Below are positions 1-9,238 of a stretch of DNA of 64,000 bases, piece by piece. The stretch lies in the NCBI RefSeq assembly GCF_900188315.1, contig NZ_LT897781.1, positions 3,596,001-3,660,000 of the forward strand. The letters are read 5' to 3'. The position numbers were made by a program, and so were the translations under genes. The notes beneath the pieces are model-generated. The model was given only the letters and a program-made list of their open reading frames with translations, was not told the DNA's origin and searched no databases. Origin of the DNA: Marinobacter sp. es.042 (GTDB lineage: Bacteria; Pseudomonadota; Gammaproteobacteria; Pseudomonadales; Oleiphilaceae). The stretch's first letter is position 1. Each line of letters starts with the position of its first letter.

Positions 1-2
1 TG

Positions 3-1391
3 GAATTGGAGCTGGAGGCCCTGGCCCGGCAGATGCGAAAAGGCATCATCGTGCCTGATAGCCAGTATGAACGGCCCCTGGTGGACGAGAGTATCGATCG
101 CATGGTCCGCAAGGTCTATGACCAGTTGTCCTGGGCCTCCACTCACGACGAATTGACCGGCCTTCTCGGGCGTCGGGAATTCGAACGCATGCTCGATCAG
201 CAGTTGGCCCGTCGGGAGGACGAGCGCTCCCTGGTACGTCTGGATCTCCGCAGGTTCCGCCTGCTGAACGACACTGCCGGCTACCAGGCCGGTGATGAGA
301 CCCTGAAACGGGTTGCCGATATCCTGCGCAGCCACGTCGGTGATGGCATGCCCGTGGCCAGGCTGGCAGGCAATGAGTTTGCCATGCTGGTGCCGTCCGA
401 GAGTGCCGGCGACGCGGCAAAAGATCTCATCCGGGCAGTGGAGGCCGCCGAGTTCAGTTTTGGTGGTCGCGACTACCGGCTCTCTGCCAGCGTCGGTGTA
501 GTCCCCACGTTGCCGGCCCTGGTCAGTGCTGAACGCTGGTTGCGGGCGTCGGAACAGGCGCTTGCTACGTCCCGCCAGCAGGGCCACGGGAAGGTTTCGG
601 AGTACGCCCTGGATGCCGATGACCATGCCCGTCAGGAGCAGATTGCCGCCAAGGTTGCCAGCCTCAGCGACCTGAACGAGGAGCGCATGCTGCTGCGCTG
701 CCAGAAGATCATCCCTCTGCATGCCAAGTCCTCCATGGCCGCGCAGTATGAGGTGCTGATCAGCATGTACGATGACGAAGGCAACCTCATTACCGGTCGG
801 GACTTCGTGCGCATGGCCGAGCGTTATGACCGTATGCAGGCCGTGGATCGCTGGGTTGTTGGTCACATGCTGGACTGGCTCAGGGAGCAGGCGCCAGACC
901 CGAGGCATTTCGGCGGCGTCTGCATCAACCTGTCCGGCTATTCCATGAATGACCAGTCGCTGCTGGAGTTCATCTACGAAAAGCTGAGTGAGAAAGACGC
1001 GCCTATCGAGCGGCTGTGGTTCGAGATTACCGAGGCCTCGGCGATCAACGACGTCCAGTCAGTGGCAGACTTCATCATTGAGATGAAAGAACTTGGCTGC
1101 CGGTTCTGTCTCGGCAACTTTGGCAGTGGCCCCAGTTCGTTCGAGTTCATGCGTTCGTTACCGGTAGACCTGATCAAGATCGACAGCTCCTTTACCGGCC
1201 AGCTGTCGACCAGCGAGACCGATCGGGCAATGGTGCGCTCAATGGTGGACATGGCCCACTACATGAACCGGGAAGTGATTGCCTCGCAGGTTGAATCCCG
1301 AGACGTTCTGGACATGCTCCGACAGCTGGGTGTCGACTATGCTCAGGGCTTCGTGGTGGAAAAACCCCGTCTGCTCGACAGCCTCACCTGA
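3..1391 (+). CDS. Degenerate GGDEF/EAL-domain protein, 5' end cut by window edge
   Basis: The frame is open to the first base of the window, so the N-terminus is probably missing; the first in-frame start seen is TTG at base 6. A GGDEF-like domain spans roughly residues 45-200 of the visible part and an EAL-like domain the C-terminal 240 residues. Both look catalytically impaired: GGDEF reads AGNEF, EAL reads EVL, and the usual DDFGTG acidic pair is replaced in LGNFGSG, although FEITE and IKID are kept. This suggests a c-di-GMP binding or signalling role rather than synthesis or hydrolysis. Similar C-termini occur on long DUF1631-type proteins, so the full protein may be much larger (inference). 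The next gene starts 18 bases downstream, so they may be cotranscribed. Confidence 0.8.
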   Translation, partial: ELELEALARQMRKGIIVPDSQYERPLVDESIDRMVRKVYDQLSWASTHDELTGLLGRREFERMLDQQLARREDERSLVRLDLRRFRLLNDTAGYQAGDETLKRVADILRSHVGDGMPVARLAGNEFAMLVPSESAGDAAKDLIRAVEAAEFSFGGRDYRLSASVGVVPTLPALVSAERWLRASEQALATSRQQGHGKVSEYALDADDHARQEQIAAKVASLSDLNEERMLLRCQKIIPLHAKSSMAAQYEVLISMYDDEGNLITGRDFVRMAERYDRMQAVDRWVVGHMLDWLREQAPDPRHFGGVCINLSGYSMNDQSLLEFIYEKLSEKDAPIERLWFEITEASAINDVQSVADFIIEMKELGCRFCLGNFGSGPSSFEFMRSLPVDLIKIDSSFTGQLSTSETDRAMVRSMVDMAHYMNREVIASQVESRDVLDMLRQLGVDYAQGFVVEKPRLLDSLT

Positions 1392-1409
1392 TTCCGGCAA
1401 CCTGCCTCT

Positions 1410-2276
1410 ATGTCAAAACGTCATCCCATCATCGCGGTTACCGGTTCGTCCGGAGCGGGCACCACGACCACCGGCCAGATTTTCAGCCGGATGTTTGCCA
1501 GTGAGGGGCTGAACGCCGCAATGGTCAGTGGTGACAGTTTCCACCGCTACAACCGTGAACAGATGGCCAGGCTTGCGGCCAAGGGCCAGTTCGGTGAGCG
1601 TAACCACTTTGCTCTGGCCGCCAATCACATCGACAAGCTGGAAGCGCTGTTCTACGACTACGGCCACACCGGCAACGGCCGGTATCGTCAATACGTTCAC
1701 GATGAGGATCGCAGGCTGGTTGAAGCCGGGTATAAGCCCGGCACCTTCACGCCCTGGGGGCCTTTGCCCGCAGATACCGATTTGCTGTTCTACGAGGGGC
1801 TTCATGGGGGTGTGGTCAGCGAAACCTGCAATATTGCCCAGTATGTGGACCTGCTGATCGGTGTGGTTCCGATTGTCAATCTTGAATGGATCCAGAAGAT
1901 CCACCGGGACACGCACAAGCGGGGCTACAGCCAGGAGGCGGTGGTGGAAACCATCATTAACCGCATGGATGACTATGTGCACGACATCGTGCCCCAGTTC
2001 TCCCACACCCACATCAATTTCCAGCGCATTCCCCTGGTCGATACTTCCAACCCCTTTGTCGTCCGGGAAGTCCCCACTGAGGACGAAAGCATGCTGGTGA
2101 TCCGGTTCAGGGACCAGTCAGAGGTGGACTTTCCCTATCTGCTGCAGGTGATTGCGGGCAGCAGCCTGTCGCGACACGATACCCTGGTGGTTCCGGGCAC
2201 AAAAATGCCGCTGGCCATGGACCTGATTGTCAGGCCGATGGTGCAGCGGCTGATGGCAAGAAAGCCGTTTGCCTGA
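1410..2276 (+). CDS. prkB: Phosphoribulokinase (PrkB type)
   Basis: The 288-residue length and the sequence match the bacterial PrkB branch of phosphoribulokinases, which phosphorylate ribulose-5-phosphate with ATP. A P-loop variant GSSGAGTTT lies at residues 12-20 and the substrate-site segment GDSFHRYNR at residues 41-49. No RuBisCO gene is present here. In E. coli prkB sits close to yhfA and crp, and the same trio is seen here spread over 4 kb (prkB, OsmC-family gene, crp), supporting orthology with the heterotrophic PrkB whose cellular role is unsettled. The gene ends 5 bases before the stop codon of the convergent pirin gene. Confidence 0.9.
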   Translation: MSKRHPIIAVTGSSGAGTTTTGQIFSRMFASEGLNAAMVSGDSFHRYNREQMARLAAKGQFGERNHFALAANHIDKLEALFYDYGHTGNGRYRQYVHDEDRRLVEAGYKPGTFTPWGPLPADTDLLFYEGLHGGVVSETCNIAQYVDLLIGVVPIVNLEWIQKIHRDTHKRGYSQEAVVETIINRMDDYVHDIVPQFSHTHINFQRIPLVDTSNPFVVREVPTEDESMLVIRFRDQSEVDFPYLLQVIAGSSLSRHDTLVVPGTKMPLAMDLIVRPMVQRLMARKPFA

Positions 2277-2280
2277 GGCG

Positions 2281-3129
2281 TCAGGCCGTCAGGCGTCCAT
2301 CCCGGTAATCCCGGAGTGTCTGCTCGATCTCCTCGCGGGTATTCATCACAAACGGACCGTACTGGACAACCGGCTCGCCAATCGGTTTGCCGGCAATCAG
2401 CAGCAATCGCGCACCGGCTTCCCCGGCATGGAGTTCGATCTGGTCACCGTCGTCGGAAAGAACGTTAGCGGCGCTTCGCTGCAGCGAGCTTTCTCCCAGG
2501 CTCGCGCTACCCTCGTAAAGATAGAGCATGGCGTTGTGGCCTTCCGGAAGGGGCAGTTTCAGACTCCCGTCGGATGCCAGGTGAATGTCAGCGTAGATCG
2601 GCTGGGTGGTGCGACCGGACATCGCCCCTTCCTGGGCCTGGCCATCAATCTGTAATGAGCCAGCAATGAGCTTCAGTTTGCCACCGTTGAAAGCAAGCTC
2701 TGGAATATCTTCCGGCTGGATGTCCCGGTAGCCTGCCTTCGTCATTTTTTCCGCCGCCGGCAGGTTCAGCCAGAGCTGAAAACCGCGCATCACGCCTTCT
2801 TCCTGCTGGGGCATCTCCGAATGGATGATGCCGCGACCGGCGGTCATCCATTGCACACCGCCGTTGCGAAGGTCGCCCCGGTTTCCGAGATGATCTTCAT
2901 GCAGCATGTGCCCCTCGATCATATAAGTCACGGTTTCGAACCCCCGATGGGGGTGCGAGGGGAAGCCCGCGATATAGTCGGCAGCCTCCGCGGAACCGAA
3001 CTCGTCCAGCATCAGGAACGGATCCAGGCGAATGTTCTGTTGCTGGCCAATGGAACGCTTGATGCGCACGCCGGCGCCGTCGGACGTTTCCAGGGCGGGT
3101 ATAATCTGTTTCAGGGAGCGCAATGTCAT
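2281..3129 (-). CDS. Pirin family bicupin protein
   Basis: This 282-residue protein has the N-terminal cupin of the pirin family. Metal ligands expected for pirins are visible: H59 and H61 in HPHRGFE, and H103 and E105 in IIHSE. Pirins bind iron or another divalent metal; some bacterial members show quercetin 2,3-dioxygenase activity and others act as regulators or stress proteins, so the substrate is unknown. The C-terminal cupin (about residues 160-270) lacks an obvious metal site, as is usual. The gene converges on prkB and lies downstream of speD on the same strand, but a terminator at 3213-3257 probably separates it from speD. Confidence 0.88.
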   Translation of the reverse strand: MTLRSLKQIIPALETSDGAGVRIKRSIGQQQNIRLDPFLMLDEFGSAEAADYIAGFPSHPHRGFETVTYMIEGHMLHEDHLGNRGDLRNGGVQWMTAGRGIIHSEMPQQEEGVMRGFQLWLNLPAAEKMTKAGYRDIQPEDIPELAFNGGKLKLIAGSLQIDGQAQEGAMSGRTTQPIYADIHLASDGSLKLPLPEGHNAMLYLYEGSASLGESSLQRSAANVLSDDGDQIELHAGEAGARLLLIAGKPIGEPVVQYGPFVMNTREEIEQTLRDYRDGRLTA

Positions 3130-3212
3130 GGGGTCCTCCTCTCATAGCTGTTGAGTCTATTTAAACGGGATAGGAGGAGAGAATAAAACGCAGAAATCTG
3201 GCGGGTGACATC

Positions 3213-3257
3213 AAAAAAACTGAAGGACCCGTGACGCCCCGGGCGAGGCGCCACGGG
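3213..3257 (-). terminator. Intrinsic terminator after speD
   Basis: Read on the minus strand, an 11-bp stem (3247-3257 with 3228-3238, one mismatch) is followed a few bases later by a run of seven T (complement of 3213-3219). It begins 7 bases after the speD stop codon and precedes the pirin gene. Confidence 0.8.
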
Positions 3258-3263
3258 AGGTGA

Positions 3264-4058
3264 TCATTCGACGTTGCGGGAATAGAAGATTTCCAGCATT
3301 TCCCGACGCAGACGGTCCTCAATGGACTGGGCTTCGGCGGGATCAAGATCACCGGCGTTCACCCCGAACACATAGTTATCGAGGTTGAAGTTCTTCAGCA
3401 TCATCTTGGTGTGGAACAGGTTTTCTTGGTACACGTTCACATCGATCATCTGATACGCGTTCTGGGTATCTTCGGTCAGGTAGTTCTGGATCGAATTGAT
3501 GTCGTGATCAATGTAGTGCTTGGTGCCGTCCACATCACGGGTAAAGCCGCGAACCCGGTAGTCCACGGTAACGACATCAGAATCAAAGCTGTGGATCAGG
3601 TAGTTCAGCACTTTGAGCGGTGAGATCAGGCCACAGGTGGATACGTCGATGTCAGCCCGGAAGGTGCTCACGCCATCGTGGGGATGGCTTTCCGGGTAGG
3701 TGTGCACCGTGACGTGACTCTTGTCCAGGTGGGCCACGATAGTATCCGGCAGCGGTCCGGGAGACTCTTCGTTGTCGGGCTCTAGGCCATCGGTGAGCTC
3801 GTGCTCGGCGATCAGCATGGTGACAGATGCGCCATGGGGCTCGTAGTCCTGACGCGCGATGTTAAGAACATTCGCGCCGATAATCTTGACGACGTCGGTC
3901 AGAATCTGGGTCAGGCGCTCGGCGTTGTACATCTCGTCGATGTAGTCAATATAGGCCTTGCGTTGTTCTTCGGTCTGCGCATAACAGATGTCGTAGATGT
4001 TAAAGCTCAGGGATTTGGTCAGGTTGTTGAAACCATGCAGCTGGAGTTTTGATTCCAT
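3264..4058 (-). CDS. speD: S-adenosylmethionine decarboxylase proenzyme
   Basis: The 264-residue protein has the length of the E. coli-type SpeD, which makes decarboxylated S-adenosylmethionine, the aminopropyl donor for spermidine. The autocatalytic cleavage site is K113-S114 in the segment [13 protein letters not shown], the serine becoming the pyruvoyl cofactor. A conserved cysteine lies at C142 (DVSTCG), corresponding to the catalytic Cys of the family. No speE is present in the window, so spermidine synthase, if any, is elsewhere. The gene is monocistronic by appearance: its own upstream region on one side and a strong terminator on the other. In Pseudomonas speD also lies near the crp homologue, which fits this neighbourhood. 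Confidence 0.95.
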   Translation of the reverse strand: MESKLQLHGFNNLTKSLSFNIYDICYAQTEEQRKAYIDYIDEMYNAERLTQILTDVVKIIGANVLNIARQDYEPHGASVTMLIAEHELTDGLEPDNEESPGPLPDTIVAHLDKSHVTVHTYPESHPHDGVSTFRADIDVSTCGLISPLKVLNYLIHSFDSDVVTVDYRVRGFTRDVDGTKHYIDHDINSIQNYLTEDTQNAYQMIDVNVYQENLFHTKMMLKNFNLDNYVFGVNAGDLDPAEAQSIEDRLRREMLEIFYSRNVE

Positions 4059-4180
4059 GCTCAGCCCCTCCGGATCGTGGAGATGAATGACTGCAGAGCC
4101 GCATTGCTGAGCTCTGCCGAGGCCGCCACCGACTACTGACCGGGTTGTTCACCTTTTGCGCAGACCGGCGGAGAGGGTGC

Positions 4181-4209
4181 GTATTATGCACACCGCAAGT
4201 GACGTTGAA
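4181..4209 (-). promoter_or_regulatory. Candidate sigma70 promoter for speD
   Basis: On the minus strand TTCAAC (4209-4204) and TAATAC (4186-4181) are separated by 17 bases, placing the start near 4174 and leaving a leader of about 115 bases before speD. The prediction rests on consensus similarity only. Confidence 0.35.
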
Positions 4210-4305
4210 TAGTATTCGCAATGACATTTTAGCATTCGTGATTTCCCCTGCATCCGGCCCGGGGAATCGGTCCATGAGCGGCCCTGGCGAGATCTCTCAC
4301 TCGGG

Positions 4306-4728
4306 TTATGACGCCTGGTGAACCTCATAGCTGTGACTGATCTCGACGCCGGCCTTCTCAAGCATGATAGACGCGGAGCAGTACTTTTCTGCCGACAGGC
4401 TCACGGCCCGCTTGACCAGATTGTCTTTCAGGCTGTTTCCGGTTACCACGAAGTGCAGGTGAATGCGTGTAAACACCGCCGGAACCGCGTCGGCCCGCTC
4501 TGCTTCGAGCTCGGCGTGGCAGGCGGTCACGTCCTGGCGGCTTTTCTTCAGGATGCTCATGACATCGAACGCCGAACAGCCTCCGAGCCCCATCAGCAGC
4601 ATTTCCATGGGGCGCGGGCCCAGGTTCTCACCGCCGTGGTCTGGCGGGCCATCAAGCTGGACGCTGTGGCCACTGCCGCTGGTGGCTTTGAAACTGGCGT
4701 TGCCGGTCCAGTCTACGGTTGCTTTCAT
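4306..4728 (-). CDS. OsmC family protein (YhfA-like)
   Basis: The 140-residue protein has the OsmC/Ohr fold signature, with the two conserved cysteines at C51 (GLGGCSAFD) and C117 (EKYCSAS). OsmC-family proteins reduce organic or fatty-acid hydroperoxides through these cysteines. The sequence and its position divergent from crp match the YhfA subgroup, whose physiological substrate is not established. The intergenic region to crp (4729-4993) is 265 bases and must hold both promoters. Confidence 0.9.
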   Translation of the reverse strand: MKATVDWTGNASFKATSGSGHSVQLDGPPDHGGENLGPRPMEMLLMGLGGCSAFDVMSILKKSRQDVTACHAELEAERADAVPAVFTRIHLHFVVTGNSLKDNLVKRAVSLSAEKYCSASIMLEKAGVEISHSYEVHQAS

Positions 4729-4993
4729 GGGACGACTCTCCGTTGTGATGACGCGGGACCAACTGTTGTGATGGCCCCGATAAAGATGACCTGTGGCCGG
4801 ATGCTAGCACAACCGGCTTCGCCAGGCAGGCCGATCCCGGATACATGTTGTATACTCTTTCCGGTTGCCCGCAACAGACCTTCTTGTTATAAGTTGCGCA
4901 GTTTTGCAGTAAAAAAGAACGAACCCGCAAGGAAAGCCGGGTGCATAACAAACATTGGGACCCGCCAGTATCTGAGGAGGCACGACTCGCATT

Positions 4994-5635
4994 ATGGCCA
5001 CTATCGTCAAGCCGGTTGAGCAGAAAACCAAGCATCTCGACTATTTCCTTTCGCAGTGCCATCGCCGCCGTTACCCAGCCAAGAGCACGATTATCTATGC
5101 CGGGGACAAGAGCGATTCCCTGTTTTACATCGTCAAAGGCTCGGTGACGGTTATCATTGAAGACGACGACGGTCGCGAGATGATCATGGCTTACCTGAAC
5201 GCCGGTGACTTTTTCGGTGAAATGGGACTGTTCGACAACATGGATTCCCGCAGCGCCTGGGTAAAGGCCAAGACCGAGTGCGAAGTGGCGGAGATCAGCT
5301 ACACCAAATTCCGTGAGATTGCCCAGCAGGATCCCAGGGTTCTGTATTTCATTGGCGAACAGATGGCTTCCCGCCTCCGCCAGACCACGCGCAAGGTGGG
5401 TGATCTCGCGTTCCTGGATGTGACCGGTCGGGTCGCCCGCACCCTTCTGGATCTCTGCAAGGAACCGGATGCCATGACCCACCCGGATGGCATGCAGATC
5501 AAGATCACCCGACAGGAAATTGGCCGTATTGTTGGCTGTTCCCGGGAGATGGTCGGCCGGGTACTGAAAACTCTGGAAGATCAGGGACTGGTCAGAGTCA
5601 AGGGCAAGACCATGGTGGTCTACGGCACCCGCTGA
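4994..5635 (+). CDS. crp: cAMP-activated global regulator CRP/Vfr
   Basis: The 213-residue protein aligns over its whole length with CRP/Vfr. The cyclic-nucleotide pocket is visible as FGEMGLFDN followed by SRSAWVKAK, which holds the Arg-Ser pair that contacts the cAMP phosphate. The C-terminal helix-turn-helix reads [18 protein letters not shown], keeping the CRP-type recognition helix, so target sites should resemble TGTGA-N6-TCACA. The start is ATG 4994; a GAGGAGG sequence lies about 13 bases upstream, a long spacing. The gene is divergent from the OsmC-family gene as crp and yhfA are in E. coli, and is followed by a clear terminator. Confidence 0.95.
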   Translation: MATIVKPVEQKTKHLDYFLSQCHRRRYPAKSTIIYAGDKSDSLFYIVKGSVTVIIEDDDGREMIMAYLNAGDFFGEMGLFDNMDSRSAWVKAKTECEVAEISYTKFREIAQQDPRVLYFIGEQMASRLRQTTRKVGDLAFLDVTGRVARTLLDLCKEPDAMTHPDGMQIKITRQEIGRIVGCSREMVGRVLKTLEDQGLVRVKGKTMVVYGTR

Positions 5636-5661
5636 GTCTTACCAATCACGCTTTTTTCGAT

Positions 5662-5687
5662 AAGGCCGCTTCCAACAGCGGCCTTTT
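5662..5687 (+). terminator. Intrinsic terminator of crp
   Basis: A perfect 9-bp stem (5662-5670 with 5677-5685) and a 6-base loop end in a short T run, 26 bases after the crp stop. It separates crp from the convergent modC. Confidence 0.8.
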
Positions 5688-5719
5688 GCGTTGCGCAGCC
5701 AGTAGCGGTACCCAGGGTG

Positions 5720-6802
5720 CTACGCTATTACATCAACCGATTTGATCTGCATCCAGACGTTCATGCCCGGCTCAAGACCGAGCTGGGCGATTGCACGGGA
5801 GGTCAGTCTGGACAGGAGTGGCGTCGGTCCGGCCAGAAGCCGCACCAGGCTGATGCCAGGCGCCACATCGGGGTCAATCTGGTCGATAACGGCAGGCACC
5901 AGGTTCTGGATACTCTGATCGGAATGCTCGGTCAGGGCCAGGCTGACATCCCGTGCCAGTACTCTTACCCTAACCCGGTCTCCCGGCCTTACCCGATGGT
6001 CACATCGTAGCCAGAGCTGGCCGCCATCGAACCGGAACAGTGCCAGGTGCCAGTCGTCGTCAAGATCGATAATCCGGCCTTCGAGCAAGGCGCCGGCGTC
6101 GTCCTGGATGCGGAAAGGGTTATCGATGCCAGCCAGTGTTTCCCGAAGTGGCCCCTGTGCCACCACACGACCTGCCTCCAGCATCACAATATGATCCGCC
6201 AAACGGGCAACTTCTTCGGTTGAATGGGATACATAGATAATCGGAATTGCCAGTGTATCGTGCAGCCGTTCGAGATAGGGAAGGATTTCCTGCTTGCTGT
6301 TGAGGTCGAGAGCGGACAACGGCTCATCCATCAGTAACAGCCGTGGACTGGTCAGCAGGGCCCGTGCGATGGCCACCCGCTGGCGTTCACCGCCAGAGAG
6401 ACCTACCGGCATGCGGTTCAGGTGTGACTCCAGACCAAGCCAACGCACGGCATCGTCGAATCCGATTTGTCGATCGCCGGCCGGTATGCGCCGGTACCCG
6501 AATTCCAGGTTTTTGCGCACGTTCAGATGAGGGAACAGGTGGGTCTCCTGGAACACATAGGCCAGAGACCGCTTGTGGACGGGTCGAATGAACGTCTCGG
6601 TTTGCCAGGGTTCGCCAAGAACGGTCATGGTGCCGGGGGCACTTTGCAGGCCAGCCATGCACCTCAGCAACGTGGTTTTGCCACAGCCTGAATGGCCGAA
6701 CAGGCCAGTGATGCCCGTGCCTGGCAAGGTGAGGTCTACGTCGAGGCCAAAATCGGGGAATGTGCACTGGAAGCGGGCACGAATGGTGTTGGAGGCGTTC
6801 AT
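5720..6802 (-). CDS. modC: Molybdate ABC transporter ATPase
   Basis: The 360-residue protein is an ABC ATPase with Walker A GHSGCGKTT near residue 35, signature LSGGERQRVAIARAL and Walker B LLLMDEPLSALD. A C-terminal molybdenum-binding (TOBE/MOP) domain occupies about residues 290-355, which distinguishes ModC from other importers. Its ATG overlaps the modB stop (ATGA), so the two are translationally coupled. With ModA and ModB it imports molybdate for molybdenum-cofactor enzymes such as nitrate reductase. No modE regulator gene is present. Confidence 0.95.
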   Translation of the reverse strand: MNASNTIRARFQCTFPDFGLDVDLTLPGTGITGLFGHSGCGKTTLLRCMAGLQSAPGTMTVLGEPWQTETFIRPVHKRSLAYVFQETHLFPHLNVRKNLEFGYRRIPAGDRQIGFDDAVRWLGLESHLNRMPVGLSGGERQRVAIARALLTSPRLLLMDEPLSALDLNSKQEILPYLERLHDTLAIPIIYVSHSTEEVARLADHIVMLEAGRVVAQGPLRETLAGIDNPFRIQDDAGALLEGRIIDLDDDWHLALFRFDGGQLWLRCDHRVRPGDRVRVRVLARDVSLALTEHSDQSIQNLVPAVIDQIDPDVAPGISLVRLLAGPTPLLSRLTSRAIAQLGLEPGMNVWMQIKSVDVIA

Positions 6803-7479
6803 CTGAGCGCTCCAGAGCGGGCTTTGCCGTTCAGCGCGTAGAGGGTCACCAGGACCACGAAGGAGAATACCACCATGCCGGCGGACAGCCAGTGGGCCTC
6901 GGTATACTCCAGCGATTCCACATGGTCGTAGATGGCGACAGACAGCACCTTGGTTTCACCCGGGATGTTGCCACCGATCATCAGGATCACGCCGAACTCG
7001 CCAATGGTATGGGCAAAAGTCAGCACGGCGGCTGTCAGGAAACCATTCCTGGCCAGGGGAACAGCGACGAACAAAAACCGGTCCCAGGGCGCTGCGCGCA
7101 GCGTGGAAGCGACTTCCATGAAGCCCTCGCCGACTGCTTCGAATGCGTTTTGCAGTGGCTGCACGGTAAAGGGAAGGGAATAGATTATTGAGGCCACCAC
7201 CAGACCCTCGAAGGTAAATGGCAGCAGGCCGATACCCAGCGACTGGGTCATCTGACCCACCCAGCCCTCCGGCCCCATGACCAGCAGCAGATAAAAGCCC
7301 AGCACGGTGGGGGGCAGAACCAGGGGCAGCGCCACAATGGCCGCGATTGGCTGTCTAAGCCAGTGGCGTGTTCGGGCCAGCCACCACGCAATAGGGGTGC
7401 CGATAAGCAGGAGAAGCAGGGTTGTCGTCGTGGCCAGCTTGAGCGTTAGCCAGACCGGGTCCCAGTAGGTTTCAAGCAT
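6799..7479 (-). CDS. modB: Molybdate ABC transporter permease
   Basis: This 226-residue inner-membrane protein has five to six hydrophobic segments and the binding-protein-dependent permease EAA region (EVASTLRAAPWDRFLFVAVPLARNG in part, near residue 145). It forms the channel between ModA and ModC. The start codon overlaps the end of modA at 7479 and its end overlaps modC, so the three genes form a tight operon transcribed on the minus strand. Confidence 0.94.
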   Translation of the reverse strand: MLETYWDPVWLTLKLATTTTLLLLLIGTPIAWWLARTRHWLRQPIAAIVALPLVLPPTVLGFYLLLVMGPEGWVGQMTQSLGIGLLPFTFEGLVVASIIYSLPFTVQPLQNAFEAVGEGFMEVASTLRAAPWDRFLFVAVPLARNGFLTAAVLTFAHTIGEFGVILMIGGNIPGETKVLSVAIYDHVESLEYTEAHWLSAGMVVFSFVVLVTLYALNGKARSGALR

Positions 7480-8252
7480 CAGTTGGCCGTGTCGTACCCG
7501 TAGCTCTGGATAATGGTGATGGCGGTGTCCGACTTCAGGAAATCCATCCAGGCCGTCGCCGCTGCTTTGTCCGCACCGTTGTTCAGCAGGATAGCCTGTT
7601 GGTCAATGGGCTGGTAATAGGCCTGGGGTACCTTCCATAGTGTGCCTTCGTCTTTTTTCCAGGCCTGGACCTGGGACAGGGCTACAAAACCGGCCTGGGC
7701 GTTGCGGCTGACTACAAACTGAAAGGTCTGGGCGATGGAGTCCCCGCGGACCAGTTTCGGCTGCAGGACCTCCCATTGATTCAGGTGCTGCAGAACCTGT
7801 TGCGCGGCAAGGCCATAGGGAGCGGTCTTCGGGTTGGCAATGGCCAGCCTCGAAAACGGCTGTTGGGCAAGATAGCTTTCGGCATTTTCAAAGGCCCCGG
7901 CCGCAGGGCTCCATAGTGCGAGTTTGCCACGAGCGTAGGTGAAGCGGGTGCCGGCAATGCCTGCCTGTTCTTCCTCGATCAGTGCTGGTCTTTGAACATC
8001 TGCCGCCATGAAGACGTCGAAGGGGGCGCCGTTTCTGATTTGAGCGTACAGCTTGCCTGTGGAACCGTAGCTGGCGGAGACCGTATGACCGGTTTCAGCT
8101 TCAAACTGCTTGGCCAGTTCCCGGGTGGTGTCAGTAAAGTTGGCGGCGACGCCGATACTGACCTCGCCCGCCACAGCTCCGGTGATTGCGTAGCCAGAAA
8201 GCAGCAGTAGTAACAGGGTACGGAACATCCTGCGGCCTCGAGGATAACCCAT
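7479..8252 (-). CDS. modA: Molybdate-binding periplasmic protein
   Basis: The 257-residue protein has a signal peptide (hydrophobic LLLLLLSGYAITGAVA after a short basic start) and the ModA start VSIGVAANFTDTTRELAKQFE with a YGSTGKL loop, both typical of oxyanion-binding periplasmic proteins. The start at 8252 is preferred because AAGGA lies 6 bases upstream; an alternative ATG at 8228 would shorten the signal peptide. Only 17 bases separate it from the hydrolase gene upstream, so mod may be read through from that gene or have a promoter inside it. Confidence 0.93.
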   Translation of the reverse strand: MGYPRGRRMFRTLLLLLLSGYAITGAVAGEVSIGVAANFTDTTRELAKQFEAETGHTVSASYGSTGKLYAQIRNGAPFDVFMAADVQRPALIEEEQAGIAGTRFTYARGKLALWSPAAGAFENAESYLAQQPFSRLAIANPKTAPYGLAAQQVLQHLNQWEVLQPKLVRGDSIAQTFQFVVSRNAQAGFVALSQVQAWKKDEGTLWKVPQAYYQPIDQQAILLNNGADKAAATAWMDFLKSDTAITIIQSYGYDTAN

Positions 8253-8269
8253 GCAACGTCCTTATCAGT

Positions 8270-9238
8270 TCATTCATTGATGGCAAGAGTCTGTGGCGAC
8301 ATCACCGGATGCGCTCGCTCCAACCGTGATTCAGAGGTCAGGCACAGAGACCGAAAGTAATCCCAGACCTCCTCCCGGTTGGTCTCGTTGAGCATCTCAT
8401 GACGTCCGCCTTCAAACAATCGCAGGGTAACGTTTTCTGCGCCTGCTTCGCGGATTGCCTGGAAATGCCGACGCACGCCGCGTCCCATTTCACCGACCGC
8501 ATCTGCGGTTCCGGAAAACAGGTGCACAGGCAGATCTTTTCGGTAGGCAGCCGGCGAAAGCCGCAGCATACCACCAATAAAATCCCACCAGAGGCCAACG
8601 GTGCACTCGAAACCGCACAGCGGATCGGCAATATAACGGTCCACTTGCAACGGATCCCGGCTCAGCCAGTCGGCGTCCGTGCGGTTCGGGCGAAACGTTC
8701 GATTGAACTTTCCAAAGGTCATTTTTGCCACCAGCTGGCTGCGGTATCGTTTGCCGCGCACCAGACGGATCAGTCCGATCAGGGATCTGGATGCGAGGAG
8801 CTGGCCCCGGTCAATGCGGTTGGTGGCGCTGAGGATCAGGGTGTCCAGGTTGTCGCCATGGATCTGGGCGTAGGCCTGGGCGATAAAGGAACCCATGCTG
8901 TGGCCCAGCAGATTAACTGGCAGCCCTGGGAGTCGTGAACGGGTGTGTTCAACCACCTGGTGCAGGTCGGCAACCACTCTGGCCCAGCCATCCCGGTCGG
9001 AATAGTGCCCGAGGTTCTCGGAAGGGCAACTGGGACCATGCCCCCGGTGGTGGTAGGTGATAACGGCTATGCCGTTTTCGCCGAGCCAGCGCGCCATTGG
9101 TTGGTAACGGTCGCCGTGTTCGGCCATACCATGGCTGATAATAAGACTGGCGGTCGGTGCCGCCGGGATAAAGACCCTCCCGGTTATCTCGTGGCCATCA
9201 CCAGCGTTCAGCGTCAGGGGATGTTCGTTCTGTGTCAT
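8270..9238 (-). CDS. Alpha/beta hydrolase, monoacylglycerol lipase-like
   Basis: The reading frame is open to 9379, but the family start fits ATG 9238 (MTQNEHPLTLNAG), giving 322 residues. The nucleophile elbow is LLGHSMGSF, with an oxyanion-type HGMAEH motif near the N-terminus and a candidate catalytic histidine in GGRHEMLNE. This is the serine-hydrolase family of lysophospholipases and monoglyceride lipases; the real ester is unknown. The gene starts inside the last 41 bases of the sterol desaturase-family gene, which implies coupling between a lipid hydroxylase and a lipid hydrolase. Confidence 0.88.
   Translation of the reverse strand: MTQNEHPLTLNAGDGHEITGRVFIPAAPTASLIISHGMAEHGDRYQPMARWLGENGIAVITYHHRGHGPSCPSENLGHYSDRDGWARVVADLHQVVEHTRSRLPGLPVNLLGHSMGSFIAQAYAQIHGDNLDTLILSATNRIDRGQLLASRSLIGLIRLVRGKRYRSQLVAKMTFGKFNRTFRPNRTDADWLSRDPLQVDRYIADPLCGFECTVGLWWDFIGGMLRLSPAAYRKDLPVHLFSGTADAVGEMGRGVRRHFQAIREAGAENVTLRLFEGGRHEMLNETNREEVWDYFRSLCLTSESRLERAHPVMSPQTLAINE

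Noticed and set aside
1410..2276. Phosphoribulokinase as evidence of autotrophy
   Set aside because: The PrkB branch is common in heterotrophs and no RuBisCO or carboxysome gene is present in the window.
5641..5719. A bidirectional terminator serving modC
   Set aside because: The hairpin at 5662-5685 has a T run only on the crp side; read on the minus strand the stem is followed by ATCGAAAAAAG.
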